Shown: one piece after another, positions 52,974 to 61,730 of the stretch
Layout of the letters: each line of letters opens with the position of its first letter
Numbering within the stretch: the first letter of the stretch is position 1
DNA from: GCA-2731375 sp964344935
Lineage (GTDB): Bacteria > Pseudomonadota > Alphaproteobacteria > GCA-2731375
Length of the DNA: 64,000 nucleotides
Direction of reading: 5' to 3'
Assembly: GCA_964344935.1 (NCBI GenBank)
Contig: CAYFPL010000001.1
Location: 62,001-126,000, forward strand
The notes under the pieces: model-generated
What the model saw: the letters and a program-made list of their open reading frames with translations, nothing else
Database searches by the model: none
What the model was told of the DNA's origin: nothing
Translations under genes and position numbers: made by a program

Positions 52974-53335
52974 TACATGACGCCATGGCCATCCTTGGGA
53001 TGGATGAATACCTGCGTACCCATTTCGATGACACGGGCACCGTTGGCTTTCATTTCCGCCGTCGCCTCCGCCAGATTATCCACCGCCAATGCCACCAAAT
53101 GGACGCCTTCGCCATATCTGTCCAGCGCATTTCCAATGGCGCCTTCGCCAAGGGGTTCGGCCAATTCGATAAACCGCCCGTCATCGCCGAGGGGCAGGAT
53201 AGCCCGGGTCATCGCCAGCTCCGGCACCGCATCAGGGCCTTTCGAGGCCTTCATGCCCAGCTTGCCTTCATAATCGGCCAGGCTCTGATTGATATCGTTG
53301 ACCCGGACCACGATGTGATCGATCCACTTCGGCAT
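52952..53335 (-). CDS. VOC family (glyoxalase/epimerase-like) protein
   Basis: A 127-residue vicinal-oxygen-chelate protein. WIDHIVVRVNDINQSLADYEGKLG begins the first beta-alpha module with the metal-binding His; VHLVALAVDNLAEA and a late VFIHPKDGHGVMYQLIE give the second. It resembles methylmalonyl-CoA epimerase-like VOC proteins. The ATG at 53333-53335 has GGAGG 7 bases upstream. It overlaps the end of the diguanylate cyclase gene by 22 bases, tail to tail. Confidence 0.85.
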   Translation of the reverse strand: MPKWIDHIVVRVNDINQSLADYEGKLGMKASKGPDAVPELAMTRAILPLGDDGRFIELAEPLGEGAIGNALDRYGEGVHLVALAVDNLAEATAEMKANGARVIEMGTQVFIHPKDGHGVMYQLIERD

Positions 53336-53420
53336 TGATGTTCCTCCCATGTCACAAGTTCACGAAGAATTGTGCCATGGAATGCTGGCCCGCGTCTTCA
53401 CCCCAGTCGCCTGTCGAAAC

Positions 53421-53603
53421 TTATTGCAGATAGGGCAGCGACGTGATGATCAAAGCCGCGCCGATGATAATGACGGCAAAGATGATCTGGCCCCGTTTCG
53501 TGGTCCAGCTTTTCGGCACGCCCAATAATAGGGCAATGCGCCGCCCGCCCAGCCACCAGACAAGGCCGCCGATAATGATGACGAGAAGGAGGAGGACCTT
53601 CAT
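53421..53603 (-). CDS. small two-segment membrane protein
   Basis: A 60-residue protein made of two hydrophobic segments (about 2-18 and 39-57) joined by a short basic loop (GRRIALLLGVPKSWTTKRGQ). No family recognised. It lies 15 bases after the hydrolase gene in the same direction and has a plausible ribosome binding site (GGAGG), so it is probably real and co-transcribed. Confidence 0.65.
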   Translation of the reverse strand: MKVLLLLVIIIGGLVWWLGGRRIALLLGVPKSWTTKRGQIIFAVIIIGAALIITSLPYLQ

Positions 53604-53618
53604 GGCCGGCCGCTGGAT

Positions 53619-54269
53619 TTAGGCCGCGTCGTCCTTAAGGTTGGCGTCCAGGTAAGCACCGACTTCCTTGGAAACCCGGTCCATCTTGCCCTGGAAGAAA
53701 TGTGTCGCCCCAGGAATCTTTCGGTAGTCGATAACGATGCCCCGCTGGGCCTGCAGACGCTCGGCCAAGGCGGCGGCGTCGGACTCCGGAACGGTATCGT
53801 CCCGGCTGCCATGTATGATCAGCCCCGAGGCGGGACAGGGCGCCAGAAAAGTAAAGTCGAAATTGTTGGCCGGCGGCGCAATCGAGATAAAACCGGCGAT
53901 CTCGGGCCGGCGCATTAGCAATTGCATGGAAATCCAGGCGCCGAACGAGTAGCCGCCAATCCAGCAAGTCCGGGCGTTGGGGTTGATGCTTTGCAGCCAA
54001 TCCAGGGCCGAGGCGGCATCCGATAATTCGCCGACGCCGTTGTCATAGGTGCCTTGGCTGCGGCCCACGCCGCGGAAATTAAAGCGCAATGCGGAAAAAC
54101 CGCGCTCCACGAAGGATTGGTACAGATTGTAGACGATTTTGTTGTTCATCGTGCCGCCGAAGCGGGGATGGGGGTGCAGCACGATTGCGATCGGCGCATT
54201 GGTTTCGCTGCTTTCATGATATCGCCCTTCCAGCCGACCGGACGGTCCGTTGAAAATAACTTCAGGCAT
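53619..54269 (-). CDS. alpha/beta hydrolase
   Basis: A 216-residue hydrolase of the short dienelactone-hydrolase/KANL3-like type common in alphaproteobacteria. Landmarks: HPHPRFGGTMNNKIV (oxyanion region), FNFRGVGRSQG, nucleophile Ser in GGYSFGAW, Asp in GSRDDTVP and His in GATHFFQG. Substrate unknown, likely an ester or thioester. The ATG at 54267-54269 is chosen because family similarity begins at PEVIFNGPSGRLEG and AAGGAG lies 10 bases upstream; longer readings add 32 atypical residues. Confidence 0.85.
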   Translation of the reverse strand: MPEVIFNGPSGRLEGRYHESSETNAPIAIVLHPHPRFGGTMNNKIVYNLYQSFVERGFSALRFNFRGVGRSQGTYDNGVGELSDAASALDWLQSINPNARTCWIGGYSFGAWISMQLLMRRPEIAGFISIAPPANNFDFTFLAPCPASGLIIHGSRDDTVPESDAAALAERLQAQRGIVIDYRKIPGATHFFQGKMDRVSKEVGAYLDANLKDDAA

Positions 54270-54590
54270 ATCGCGGATACTCCTTTTCGCCGATGCATCA
54301 ACCCGTCCCATGGCCATACGGTCCGGGGCGCTATCGGCACTCTTCGCCTGCGCCATATAAGGCACCTAGGTCCTAATTCGCAAGCTTTTGCGGCCCAAAA
54401 TTCAGGATTCGTCTATTTATTGCGGTTTGCAGGATGATCTTGAACTATTGCTTCCACCTAACTAGGTTAAAGACAAGCCGAGGTTCGCCGGCCCGTGGAA
54501 ATGCTGCGGTTCAAGGCGAGGGGCCCCTGGGCATGTTCGATGCCAAACGGAACAAGACCTGTGCGGCACGAGGCAATGCGGAGATGCATC
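54270..54590. promoter_or_regulatory. divergent 321-base region upstream of cysE
   Basis: Non-coding if the chosen starts are right. It contains the near-palindrome ACCTAACTAGGT at 54456-54467, a candidate operator 124 bases before cysE, possibly for a cysteine- or Fe-S-responsive regulator. No RNA gene seen. Confidence 0.45.
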
Positions 54591-55367
54591 ATGTTCAAGA
54601 CCTTTCGTAAGGATATCGCGGCCTGCATGGCGCGTGATCCGGCGGCACGGTCGAAGCTGGAAGTCATACTCGCTTATCCCGGTTTTCACGCGGTGGTCTG
54701 GTATCGGATCGCCCGCTGGTTTTGGCGGCGGAGAATGTATTTGCTCGGCCGCTTCATCTCGCACATCGGACGTATGCTGACGGGCATCGAAATTCATCCC
54801 GGCGCCTCTATTGGCGAAGGCTTCTTTATCGATCACGGCCTCGGCGTGGTGATCGGCGAAACAGCGGAAATTGGCGACAATGTCACGCTCTACCATGACG
54901 TGACTCTTGGCGGTATATCGCCGTCTGAAGATTCTGATGCCCAGCGCCAGCAAAAACGACACCCCACCCTGGGCAATGACGTTATCGTCGGTTCTGGCGC
55001 GCAGATTCTCGGCCCCATCACCGTGGGCGACGGCGCCCGCGTCGGCGCCAATTCGGTGGTGTTGGTGGACGTGGCGCCCGGCACGACCGTGGTCGGCATC
55101 CCGGCCAAGGTGGCCAGGGGCCGGGTACCTATCGACGATGCCCAACGGGTGCCATTCGCGGCCTATGGTACCGAGGCCAATATTCCCGATCCCATGCAGC
55201 GAGTGATCGATGCCCTGCTGGACAAAGTCCAGGGTCTATCCATGCAGGTTGAGGATCTGGAACGGCGTCTGGCGGAGAAAGATAGCGGCAAATGGATCAT
55301 CGACCCCGCCTATGACGAGGCCGATGACGAGGCCGAAGGCAGCGGCTGCACGGACAGGGACAACTAG
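54591..55367 (+). CDS. cysE: serine O-acetyltransferase
   Basis: A 258-residue left-handed beta-helix acetyltransferase that makes O-acetylserine from serine and acetyl-CoA, the first step of cysteine synthesis. The catalytic Asp81-His82 pair lies in IDHGLGVVIGETAEIG, and IHPGASIGEGFF plus the hexapeptide repeats (GDNVTLYHDVTLGG) are typical. It has the short N terminus of the bacterial SAT group that starts FKTFRKDIAACMARDPAAR, and an acidic tail. The ATG at 54591 has GGAG 7 bases upstream. First gene of cysE-desulfurase-ferredoxin, which couples cysteine supply to its use. Confidence 0.93.
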   Translation: MFKTFRKDIAACMARDPAARSKLEVILAYPGFHAVVWYRIARWFWRRRMYLLGRFISHIGRMLTGIEIHPGASIGEGFFIDHGLGVVIGETAEIGDNVTLYHDVTLGGISPSEDSDAQRQQKRHPTLGNDVIVGSGAQILGPITVGDGARVGANSVVLVDVAPGTTVVGIPAKVARGRVPIDDAQRVPFAAYGTEANIPDPMQRVIDALLDKVQGLSMQVEDLERRLAEKDSGKWIIDPAYDEADDEAEGSGCTDRDN

Positions 55368-55376
55368 GAAAGTAAT

Positions 55377-56522
55377 TTGGTCTTGGCAGGCGAGCCCGAA
55401 CGGATATACCTCGACTATAACGCCACCGCACCCATCCGGGGCGAAGTCATCGCCCTGATGGGCGAGATCATGGCGACCGTTGGCAATGCTTCCTCGGTTC
55501 ATGAACCGGGTCGCCAGGCCCGCGCGCGGGTTGATACGGCCCGCCAACAGGTGGCCGACCTGGTCAAGGCGCAGGCCAAGAACGTCATTTTCACCGGCGG
55601 CGGTACGGAAGCGGACAATCTGGCCTTACGTGGCTTTCTGCCCCGTCACCTAATCGTCTCTAGCGTCGAGCACGGCGCCATCCTGGCCCCGGCCCTGCTT
55701 CTAGATCCCGATGCCGCCATTGTCGCTGTGGATAACGAGGGGCGGCTCGATCTGGACTGGCTTCGATCCGCGTTGGCCGACAGTGAAGGCCCGGCGCTGG
55801 TTTCCCTGATGCTGGCCAACAACGAGACCGGAGTGATCCAGCCGGTGCGCGAGGCGGTGGAGATCGCCCACGCTCATGACGCCCTGGTGCATTGCGACGG
55901 CATCCAAGGCGCAGGCAAGATCCCAGTGGACATCGACGAATTGGGCGTTGATCTATTGAGTCTGTCGGCTCACAAGTTTGGTGGACCCCAGGGCGTCGGC
56001 GCCCTGGTGATGCGCGAAGACCGCACCGTGCTGGCGCAGATGGTCGGTGGCGGGCAGGAAATGGGCCGCCGCTCGGGCACTGAGAACGTCGCCGGTGTCG
56101 CCGGTTTCGGCGAGGCCGCGCGGCTGGCTATGGAGGAGTTGGAACAGTTCGGCGAATTGGCCGGAATGCGCGATGCCATGGAGGCGCGGCTGGCGGAAAT
56201 CGCCCCGGCAAGAAAGGTGATCGGCGGCGATGTGGCCCGCCTGCCAAACACATCATGTGTCACAATGCCAGGCGTCCGCTCGGACACTCAGGTAATGGCC
56301 TTGGATCTGGCGGGTATCGCGGTCAGCGCAGGCTCGGCCTGTTCTTCCGGCAAGGTGGCGGCCAGCCATGTGTTGGATGCCATGGGCATGGAATTGGACG
56401 AGGCCATGACGGCGATCCGGGTCAGCCTAGGCCGGGCCACGACGGATGACGAGATCGATCGTTTTGTGTCCGCCTGGGCTGAAATCTACCGTCGCAATTC
56501 GTCCCATGCCTCGGCGGCCTGA
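55377..56522 (+). CDS. cysteine desulfurase (NifS/IscS-like)
   Basis: A 381-residue PLP enzyme that takes sulfur from cysteine for Fe-S clusters. It starts IYLDYNATAPI; PLP lysine Lys200 (LSAHKFGGPQG), His99 (SSVEHG) and active Cys322 in the short loop SACSSGKVAASHVL are present, so it belongs to the group I (IscS/NifS) type with a compact SSGxxxxSHVL loop. The start is TTG at 55377-55379 with AGGAAAG upstream. It lies 9 bases after cysE and 3 to 6 bases before the ferredoxin start. No iscU, iscA or hsc genes follow. Confidence 0.9.
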   Translation: MVLAGEPERIYLDYNATAPIRGEVIALMGEIMATVGNASSVHEPGRQARARVDTARQQVADLVKAQAKNVIFTGGGTEADNLALRGFLPRHLIVSSVEHGAILAPALLLDPDAAIVAVDNEGRLDLDWLRSALADSEGPALVSLMLANNETGVIQPVREAVEIAHAHDALVHCDGIQGAGKIPVDIDELGVDLLSLSAHKFGGPQGVGALVMREDRTVLAQMVGGGQEMGRRSGTENVAGVAGFGEAARLAMEELEQFGELAGMRDAMEARLAEIAPARKVIGGDVARLPNTSCVTMPGVRSDTQVMALDLAGIAVSAGSACSSGKVAASHVLDAMGMELDEAMTAIRVSLGRATTDDEIDRFVSAWAEIYRRNSSHASAA

Positions 56523-56528
56523 TTATTG

Positions 56529-56876
56529 GTGAGCACGCCCAAGCCGCATATCGTCTTCATCTCTCCCGACGGTTCCCAGCGCTGGGAATTCGAGGCACCT
56601 ATCGGCCAATCCGTCATGGAGGTCGCGGTCGGCAACGGGCTGGACATGGAAGGCGCCTGCGAAGGCAACATGGCCTGTTCAACCTGCCACGTCATCGTCG
56701 ACCCCGATTGGAGCGGCAAGCTGCCCGTACCGGCGGAAGAAGAAGACGATATGCTGGATCTGGTGTTCGGGCTGCGGCGCACCTCGCGCCTCGGCTGCCA
56801 GATCGTTATGACCCCTGAACTAGATGGCCTAACCGTGCGCCTGCCGGGCGAAAGCCGGAACCTGCTGGATATCTAA
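56529..56876 (+). CDS. fdx: ISC-type 2Fe-2S ferredoxin
   Basis: A 115-residue adrenodoxin-like ferredoxin. The cluster ligands follow C-x5-C-x2-C-x36-C: Cys44, Cys50, Cys53 and Cys90 (GACEGNMACSTCHV, RLGCQI). Such ferredoxins give electrons to cysteine desulfurase systems and to some P450s. The GTG at 56529 is taken as start; a TTG three bases upstream is also possible. Its place after a cysteine desulfurase supports a role in Fe-S assembly. Confidence 0.9.
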   Translation: MSTPKPHIVFISPDGSQRWEFEAPIGQSVMEVAVGNGLDMEGACEGNMACSTCHVIVDPDWSGKLPVPAEEEDDMLDLVFGLRRTSRLGCQIVMTPELDGLTVRLPGESRNLLDI

Positions 56877-56911
56877 GGACGGCGAAAAAGCGTTCGCGGC
56901 CAGGCCGTTTG

Positions 56912-56939
56912 GGCGTATTCTACGCCTCCCCGTACGGGG
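56912..56939. promoter_or_regulatory. two adjacent short palindromes upstream of the acyl-CoA ligase
   Basis: GGCGTA-TTC-TACGCC (56912-56926) and the perfect palindrome CCCCGTACGGGG (56928-56939) lie side by side in the 99-base gap. They may end the fdx transcript or bind a regulator of the ligase. Confidence 0.4.
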
Positions 56940-56975
56940 CAACATGATCATGAAAACTTCAGGGATTGGTGTGCC

Positions 56976-58607
56976 ATGAGCGAGAAACCGTGGATCAAAT
57001 ATTACGGCGATAACGTACCGCGCGAGATCGACCCCGATGCCTATCCTTCGATCTGGTCGATGACCGCCGAGGCCATCGGAAAGTACGGCGATGCCGCCGC
57101 ATTCAGCAATTTCGGTGCCGACCTAAGCTTCAATGATATCGACCGCCATTCGGAACATCTGGCGGCTTATCTGCAGAACGAACTGGGTTTGGGAAAAGGC
57201 GACCGTGTGGCGGTCATGTCCCCGAATATCCTGGCTTTTCCCGTGGCCATGTTCGCCAACATCCGGGCTGGTTTGGTGCAGGTCAACGTCAATCCACTCT
57301 ACACGCCCCGGGAATTGCAACATCAGCTTAACGACGCGGATACGGACACCATCATCATCTTTTCCGGCTCTACACCTGTATTGGCGGAGATCGTGGAGAA
57401 CACCTCTATCAAAAACATCATCGTCGCCAATCTAGGGGATTGCGGTAACTCGGCCCTTCCCAGTCCGCCTAGTGACGAGCGCCTCGGGGATGTCGTAATG
57501 CTGACCGACGCCCTGGCGGCGGGCGAAAGTCAAACCTTCACGCCGGTGGAGATCGGCGGCGATGATCTGTTGTTCCTGCAATACACCGGCGGCACCACCG
57601 GCCTGTCCAAAGGCGCGGCCCTGACCCATCGCAACCTGGTGGCCAATATTCTGCAGTTCAATGCCCTCGTCGGCGGCGGCATCCGCGAGGGGGAAGAGGT
57701 GGTGATCACGGCCCTGCCCCTCTATCACATCTTCGCCTTGATGGTGAACTGTCTGACCTACTTCACCAAGGGTGGGCGCAACGTCCTGATCACAAACCCG
57801 CGCGACATGCCGGCCTTCGTGGCGGAACTGGGAAACTGGAAATTCTCTGTCATCACCGGCGTCAACACGCTCTTTAACGGCCTGCTGCATACGCCAGGCT
57901 TTTCCGATCTGGACTTTTCCAGCCTTTCCCTGGTGGGCGGCGGCGGCACGGCGATCCAGGAGGCCATCTCCAACAGATGGCGGGAGGTCACGGGCCTGCA
58001 TATCTCGGAAGGCTATGGCCTGTCGGAAACGTCCCCCGTAGTCACCTTCAATATCCCAGGCATAGACGAGTTCACAGCCACCATCGGTGTCCCCATTCCT
58101 TCGACGGATGTTTCGCTTCGCGACGAGGCTGGCGATGAAGTCCCAGCAGGCGAGCCCGGCGAACTGTGCGTCAAAGGCCCGCAGGTCATGCAAGGCTATT
58201 GGCGCAAGGAGGCCGAGACGGCGGACGTCACCACCCAGGATGGGTACTTCCGCACCGGCGATGTGGCCATCCTCACAGAGGAAGGCCGCTTCAAGATCGT
58301 CGACCGGAAAAAGGACATGATCCTGGTCTCTGGCTTCAACGTCTATCCCAACGAAATCGAGGCCGTGGTCGCCAACATGGACGGGGTGATGGAGGCCGCA
58401 TGCGTCGGCGTTCCGGATGAACGTACGGACGAGGCCGTGAAGCTGTTCGTGGTCAAAACACCGGACTCGGCCGTCAACGAGGACGACGTCATCGCCTTCT
58501 GCCGCGACAACCTGACCGCCTATAAGGTGCCGAAGCAAATCGCCTTCATTGACGAATTGCCGAAATCGCCGGTGGGCAAGATCCTGCGCCGGGAACTGCG
58601 GGACTAA
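56976..58607 (+). CDS. long-chain fatty acid-CoA ligase family protein
   Basis: A 543-residue acyl-adenylating enzyme (FadD-like) that makes acyl-CoA from a fatty or other carboxylic acid, ATP and CoA. The P-loop motif is LQYTGGTTGLSKGAALTH (about 202-219), then GYGLSETSP, the hinge GYFRTGD...GRFKIVDRKKDMI, and the catalytic Lys in SPVGKILRREL at the C terminus. All core residues are intact. Followed after 32 bases by the GMC oxidoreductase in the same direction. Confidence 0.9.
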   Translation: MSEKPWIKYYGDNVPREIDPDAYPSIWSMTAEAIGKYGDAAAFSNFGADLSFNDIDRHSEHLAAYLQNELGLGKGDRVAVMSPNILAFPVAMFANIRAGLVQVNVNPLYTPRELQHQLNDADTDTIIIFSGSTPVLAEIVENTSIKNIIVANLGDCGNSALPSPPSDERLGDVVMLTDALAAGESQTFTPVEIGGDDLLFLQYTGGTTGLSKGAALTHRNLVANILQFNALVGGGIREGEEVVITALPLYHIFALMVNCLTYFTKGGRNVLITNPRDMPAFVAELGNWKFSVITGVNTLFNGLLHTPGFSDLDFSSLSLVGGGGTAIQEAISNRWREVTGLHISEGYGLSETSPVVTFNIPGIDEFTATIGVPIPSTDVSLRDEAGDEVPAGEPGELCVKGPQVMQGYWRKEAETADVTTQDGYFRTGDVAILTEEGRFKIVDRKKDMILVSGFNVYPNEIEAVVANMDGVMEAACVGVPDERTDEAVKLFVVKTPDSAVNEDDVIAFCRDNLTAYKVPKQIAFIDELPKSPVGKILRRELRD

Positions 58608-58639
58608 CGGGTCGTCTCCCTGCAACGGCGGGCAACGGA

Positions 58640-60244
58640 ATGGTCGAAGACAAAGTCGATGTCCTGATCATCGGCGCCGGCGCATCGGGTGCGGCCGTCG
58701 CCTGGAGTTTGGCCGAAACCCGCATGCATATCGTCTGCCTGGAACAGGGCGGCGCGATGAACCCCGCCGCCTATCCCTCGACGGGGCGGGATTGGGAGGC
58801 GCGCACCCAGGCCGATTTCGCCATATCCCCAAACGTGCGGCAACTGCCCGCCGACTATCCCATCGCCGAAGAAGACTCACCCATCAAAGTGGCCAACTTC
58901 AATGCCGTGGGCGGCGGCACGGTGCTCTATGCGGGGCATTTCCCGCGCTTCCACCCCTCCGACTTCAAGGTCAAAAGCCTGGACGGCGTCGCCGACGACT
59001 GGCCCATCGACTATACCGACCTCGCCCCCCACTATGCGGAGAACGACCGCATGATGGGCGTTGCCGGCCTGCACGGCGATCCCGCCTACCCGGACGACAA
59101 TGCCGAGCGTATGCCTCCCCTGCCCCTTGGCAAATCGGGGGAGGTGCTGGCCCGGGGTTTCAACAAGCTGGGCTGGCACTGGTGGCCGTCGGACACCGCC
59201 ATCGCCACACGGACGCACGATGGCCGGGAAAAATGCATCAATCTGGGCGCCTGCCTCAGCGGCTGTGCCCAGGGTGCGAAGGCCAGCACCGATATCACCT
59301 ATTGGCCCCATGCCATGCGGGCCGGCGTGGAACTGCGCACCGGCTGCCGAGTTCGGGAGATCATGGTCAACGATGAAGGCATGGCCTCGGGCGCGGTTTA
59401 CTACGACCAAAACGGTGACGAACAGGTCGTTCAGGCGCATGTGGTGGTCATGGCTTGCAACGGCGTCGGCACGCCGCGCATCCTGCTCAACTCCAAGTCA
59501 GAGGCCTTCCCCGATGGCCTCGCCAACTCGTCCGGCCTGGTGGGCAAGAACCTTATGTTCCATCCCTATGCCTCCATCATGGGGGTGTTCGAGGAGGAGT
59601 TGGATGGTTATCGCGGCCCCCACAAGATTTTCCGCAGTCAGGAATTTTACGAGACCGATCGGGAGCGGGACTTCGTGCGCGGCTACACCTTCGAAATCCA
59701 CCGCGGCATGGGCCCCATTGCGACCGCTCTGACCGGCATGGCACGGGGCCGCATCCCCTGGGGTGCGGGCCATCACGATGCCTTCCGCAAGCTGCATAAC
59801 CGTATCGCCGGCATGGTAGCGATTTGCGAGGACCTGCCGGAAGAACACAACCAGGTTACTCTCGACCCGGAATTGACGGACGGCGACGGCATCCCCGCGC
59901 CTCGCATCAGCTATACCTTGAGCGAGAACAGCCTCCGCATGATGGACCACGCCGTGGCCAAGGCCACCGAGGTCTTGCAAGCCGCCGGCGCCGTGGACAT
60001 CCTGACCCAGTCACCCATACCTTACGGCGGCTGGCATCTGATGGGCACGGCGCGCATGGGCAACGACCCGGCCCGTTCGGTGGTCAACGAATGGGGCCGC
60101 AGCCATGACGTTCGAAATCTCTTCGTAGTCGACGGCAGTATCTTCGTCACCTCCGCCGGCGTGAACCCCACCCGCACCATTCAGGCCCTGGCACTCTACA
60201 TCGCCGATCAGATGAAGCAGCGCCTAGCCAACCTGTTCGACTGA
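58640..60244 (+). CDS. GMC-family oxidoreductase with Cys motif
   Basis: A 534-residue FAD-dependent oxidoreductase. FAD binding starts at DVLIIGAGASGAAVAWSLAE (GAGASG, 12-17); the active-site His is in YGGWHLMGTARMG and the C-terminal VNPTRTIQALALY is diagnostic. Between them CINLGACLSGC (Cys199, Cys205, Cys209) matches the place of the 3Fe-4S site in FAD glucose/gluconate dehydrogenases, so electrons probably go to the respiratory chain and not to O2. No signal peptide. The next gene encodes a small partner subunit. Confidence 0.88.
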   Translation: MVEDKVDVLIIGAGASGAAVAWSLAETRMHIVCLEQGGAMNPAAYPSTGRDWEARTQADFAISPNVRQLPADYPIAEEDSPIKVANFNAVGGGTVLYAGHFPRFHPSDFKVKSLDGVADDWPIDYTDLAPHYAENDRMMGVAGLHGDPAYPDDNAERMPPLPLGKSGEVLARGFNKLGWHWWPSDTAIATRTHDGREKCINLGACLSGCAQGAKASTDITYWPHAMRAGVELRTGCRVREIMVNDEGMASGAVYYDQNGDEQVVQAHVVVMACNGVGTPRILLNSKSEAFPDGLANSSGLVGKNLMFHPYASIMGVFEEELDGYRGPHKIFRSQEFYETDRERDFVRGYTFEIHRGMGPIATALTGMARGRIPWGAGHHDAFRKLHNRIAGMVAICEDLPEEHNQVTLDPELTDGDGIPAPRISYTLSENSLRMMDHAVAKATEVLQAAGAVDILTQSPIPYGGWHLMGTARMGNDPARSVVNEWGRSHDVRNLFVVDGSIFVTSAGVNPTRTIQALALYIADQMKQRLANLFD

Positions 60245-60253
60245 GGCGATCTC

Positions 60254-60691
60254 ATGAGCCACGAATATTCTGACGAACAGGTCCGAATCTTGAGAATCCT
60301 CGTCGAGATGATCATCCCCGCGAGCGAAGCGCACGGATTACCCGGCGCCGGCGACGATGCGATCTTCAACGACATCCTGCTGACAGCCCAGCGCCAGCAC
60401 GGTGCGGTCAGCGGCGCCCTCAACGACCTCCACAGTCTCGATTCCCTAGGGAATTTGGACGAGCAGGCACGGGAGGATGTGGTCGCAGCCTTTCGTCAAA
60501 CTCACGTCAAGGCGGCCGATACGATCGCGGCCATCACGGTGCAATGCTATTACCGCGACGACCGGGTGATGCGATCGCTGGCCATGGAAACCCGGCCGCC
60601 GTTCCCCCAAGGCTTTGAAATCGCTGAAGGCGATTGGTCACTGTTGGAGCCAGTGCGCGGCCGCCCTGCGATCTACCGCAAGACGACCTAG
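60254..60691 (+). CDS. gluconate 2-dehydrogenase subunit 3-like small protein
   Basis: A 145-residue helical protein that starts EYSDEQVRILRILVEMIIPAS, typical of the gluconate 2-dehydrogenase subunit 3 (gamma) family, and ends PPFPQGFEIAEGDWSLLEPVRGRPAIYR. In sugar dehydrogenases the gamma subunit carries a Tat signal and escorts the GMC subunit to the periplasm; this one has no such signal, so the pair should stay in the cytoplasm. It starts 9 bases after the GMC gene. Confidence 0.82.
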   Translation: MSHEYSDEQVRILRILVEMIIPASEAHGLPGAGDDAIFNDILLTAQRQHGAVSGALNDLHSLDSLGNLDEQAREDVVAAFRQTHVKAADTIAAITVQCYYRDDRVMRSLAMETRPPFPQGFEIAEGDWSLLEPVRGRPAIYRKTT

Positions 60692-60716
60692 GGACAGACC
60701 ACAAGGAGAGGCTGCC

Positions 60717-61730
60717 ATGAAACCGGACCTTCGCATTGGCGTCGTCTATGATTTCCGCAATCCCGCTGACAGCGGCATCTCCAATCCGGATTTCTATGCT
60801 GAGATCATGGAACAGGCGGTCTGGCTCGAGGGTCTGGGCCTGGACTTGATCTGGTTCACGGAACACCATTTCGTCGACGACGGTTATTTGCCCTCATGGG
60901 TTCCGGTGGCGGCGGCCATGGCGGCGCGAACAGAGCGGCTGTGTTTTTCTTCTGATATCTCCATCCTGCCCCTCTACCAGCCGGTGCGGCTGGCGGAAGA
61001 TCTGGCGGTGGTGGACAATCTGAGCAACGGCCGCATTGAAATCGGTATCGGCCTAGGCTACGTGCCCTGGGATTTCGACGGCTATGGCATTCCCGTCAAA
61101 CAACGGGTCTCACATACCGACGAGGGCCTGGAAATCCTCACCCGTTGTTTCGCAGGCGAGCGCTTCAGTTTCGAGGGTAAGCGCTACCGGGCCAAGGACG
61201 TGATCATCAAGCCGGATTATGTGCAGCCCGGCGGGCCGCCTTTGTGGGTCGCCGCCTCTTCGAAAGCCGGCGCCCTGCGCGCCGCCCGTTTCGATGCCCA
61301 TTTGCTGCCCCAGGGACCGTATGAAACGACGATCCAGGTCTGGCGCGATGAATTGAACGCCGCCGGCCGGAACCCCGACGACTACCGCGTCGGCATCATC
61401 AAGCCCTGCTTTGTTACCGATGACCGGGAACAAGACTGGCCGCCTATCCGGGCCGCCGAGCGCCGGCGCATGGAGTATTACGCCCGCGCCTTTGAAGCCG
61501 CGGGCCGGGGCGCACCCCCCGATCAAGACAAGGAACGGATCAGCCAGAACTGGGTGGTCGGCGATGTGGACCACTGCGTCACCGAACTGAACACATTCAT
61601 AAAGGAGAACGGCATCACCGACCTGGTGACCTGGGCCGTGCCGCCAGGCCTGCGGCCAGCGGATACAAAGGACAGCCTGGAGCGGTTCGCGACCGAAGTA
61701 GCGCCCCGCCTAAAAGACGCCGCCGGCTGA
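60717..61730 (+). CDS. LLM class flavin-dependent oxidoreductase
   Basis: A 337-residue TIM-barrel flavoprotein of the bacterial-luciferase-like monooxygenase family. DLIWFTEHHFVDDGYLPS near residue 41 and the segment VVDNLSNGRIEIGIGLGYVPWDF are family hallmarks. It should use FMNH2 from a reductase and O2, or F420 in some groups. A flavin reductase gene converges right behind it. The ATG at 60717 with AGGAGAGG 6 bases upstream is the start. Confidence 0.88.
   Translation: MKPDLRIGVVYDFRNPADSGISNPDFYAEIMEQAVWLEGLGLDLIWFTEHHFVDDGYLPSWVPVAAAMAARTERLCFSSDISILPLYQPVRLAEDLAVVDNLSNGRIEIGIGLGYVPWDFDGYGIPVKQRVSHTDEGLEILTRCFAGERFSFEGKRYRAKDVIIKPDYVQPGGPPLWVAASSKAGALRAARFDAHLLPQGPYETTIQVWRDELNAAGRNPDDYRVGIIKPCFVTDDREQDWPPIRAAERRRMEYYARAFEAAGRGAPPDQDKERISQNWVVGDVDHCVTELNTFIKENGITDLVTWAVPPGLRPADTKDSLERFATEVAPRLKDAAG

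Noticed and set aside
57432..58625. 397-codon minus-strand frame opposite the acyl-CoA ligase
   Set aside because: Shadow of a clearly coding gene; no domain recognised.
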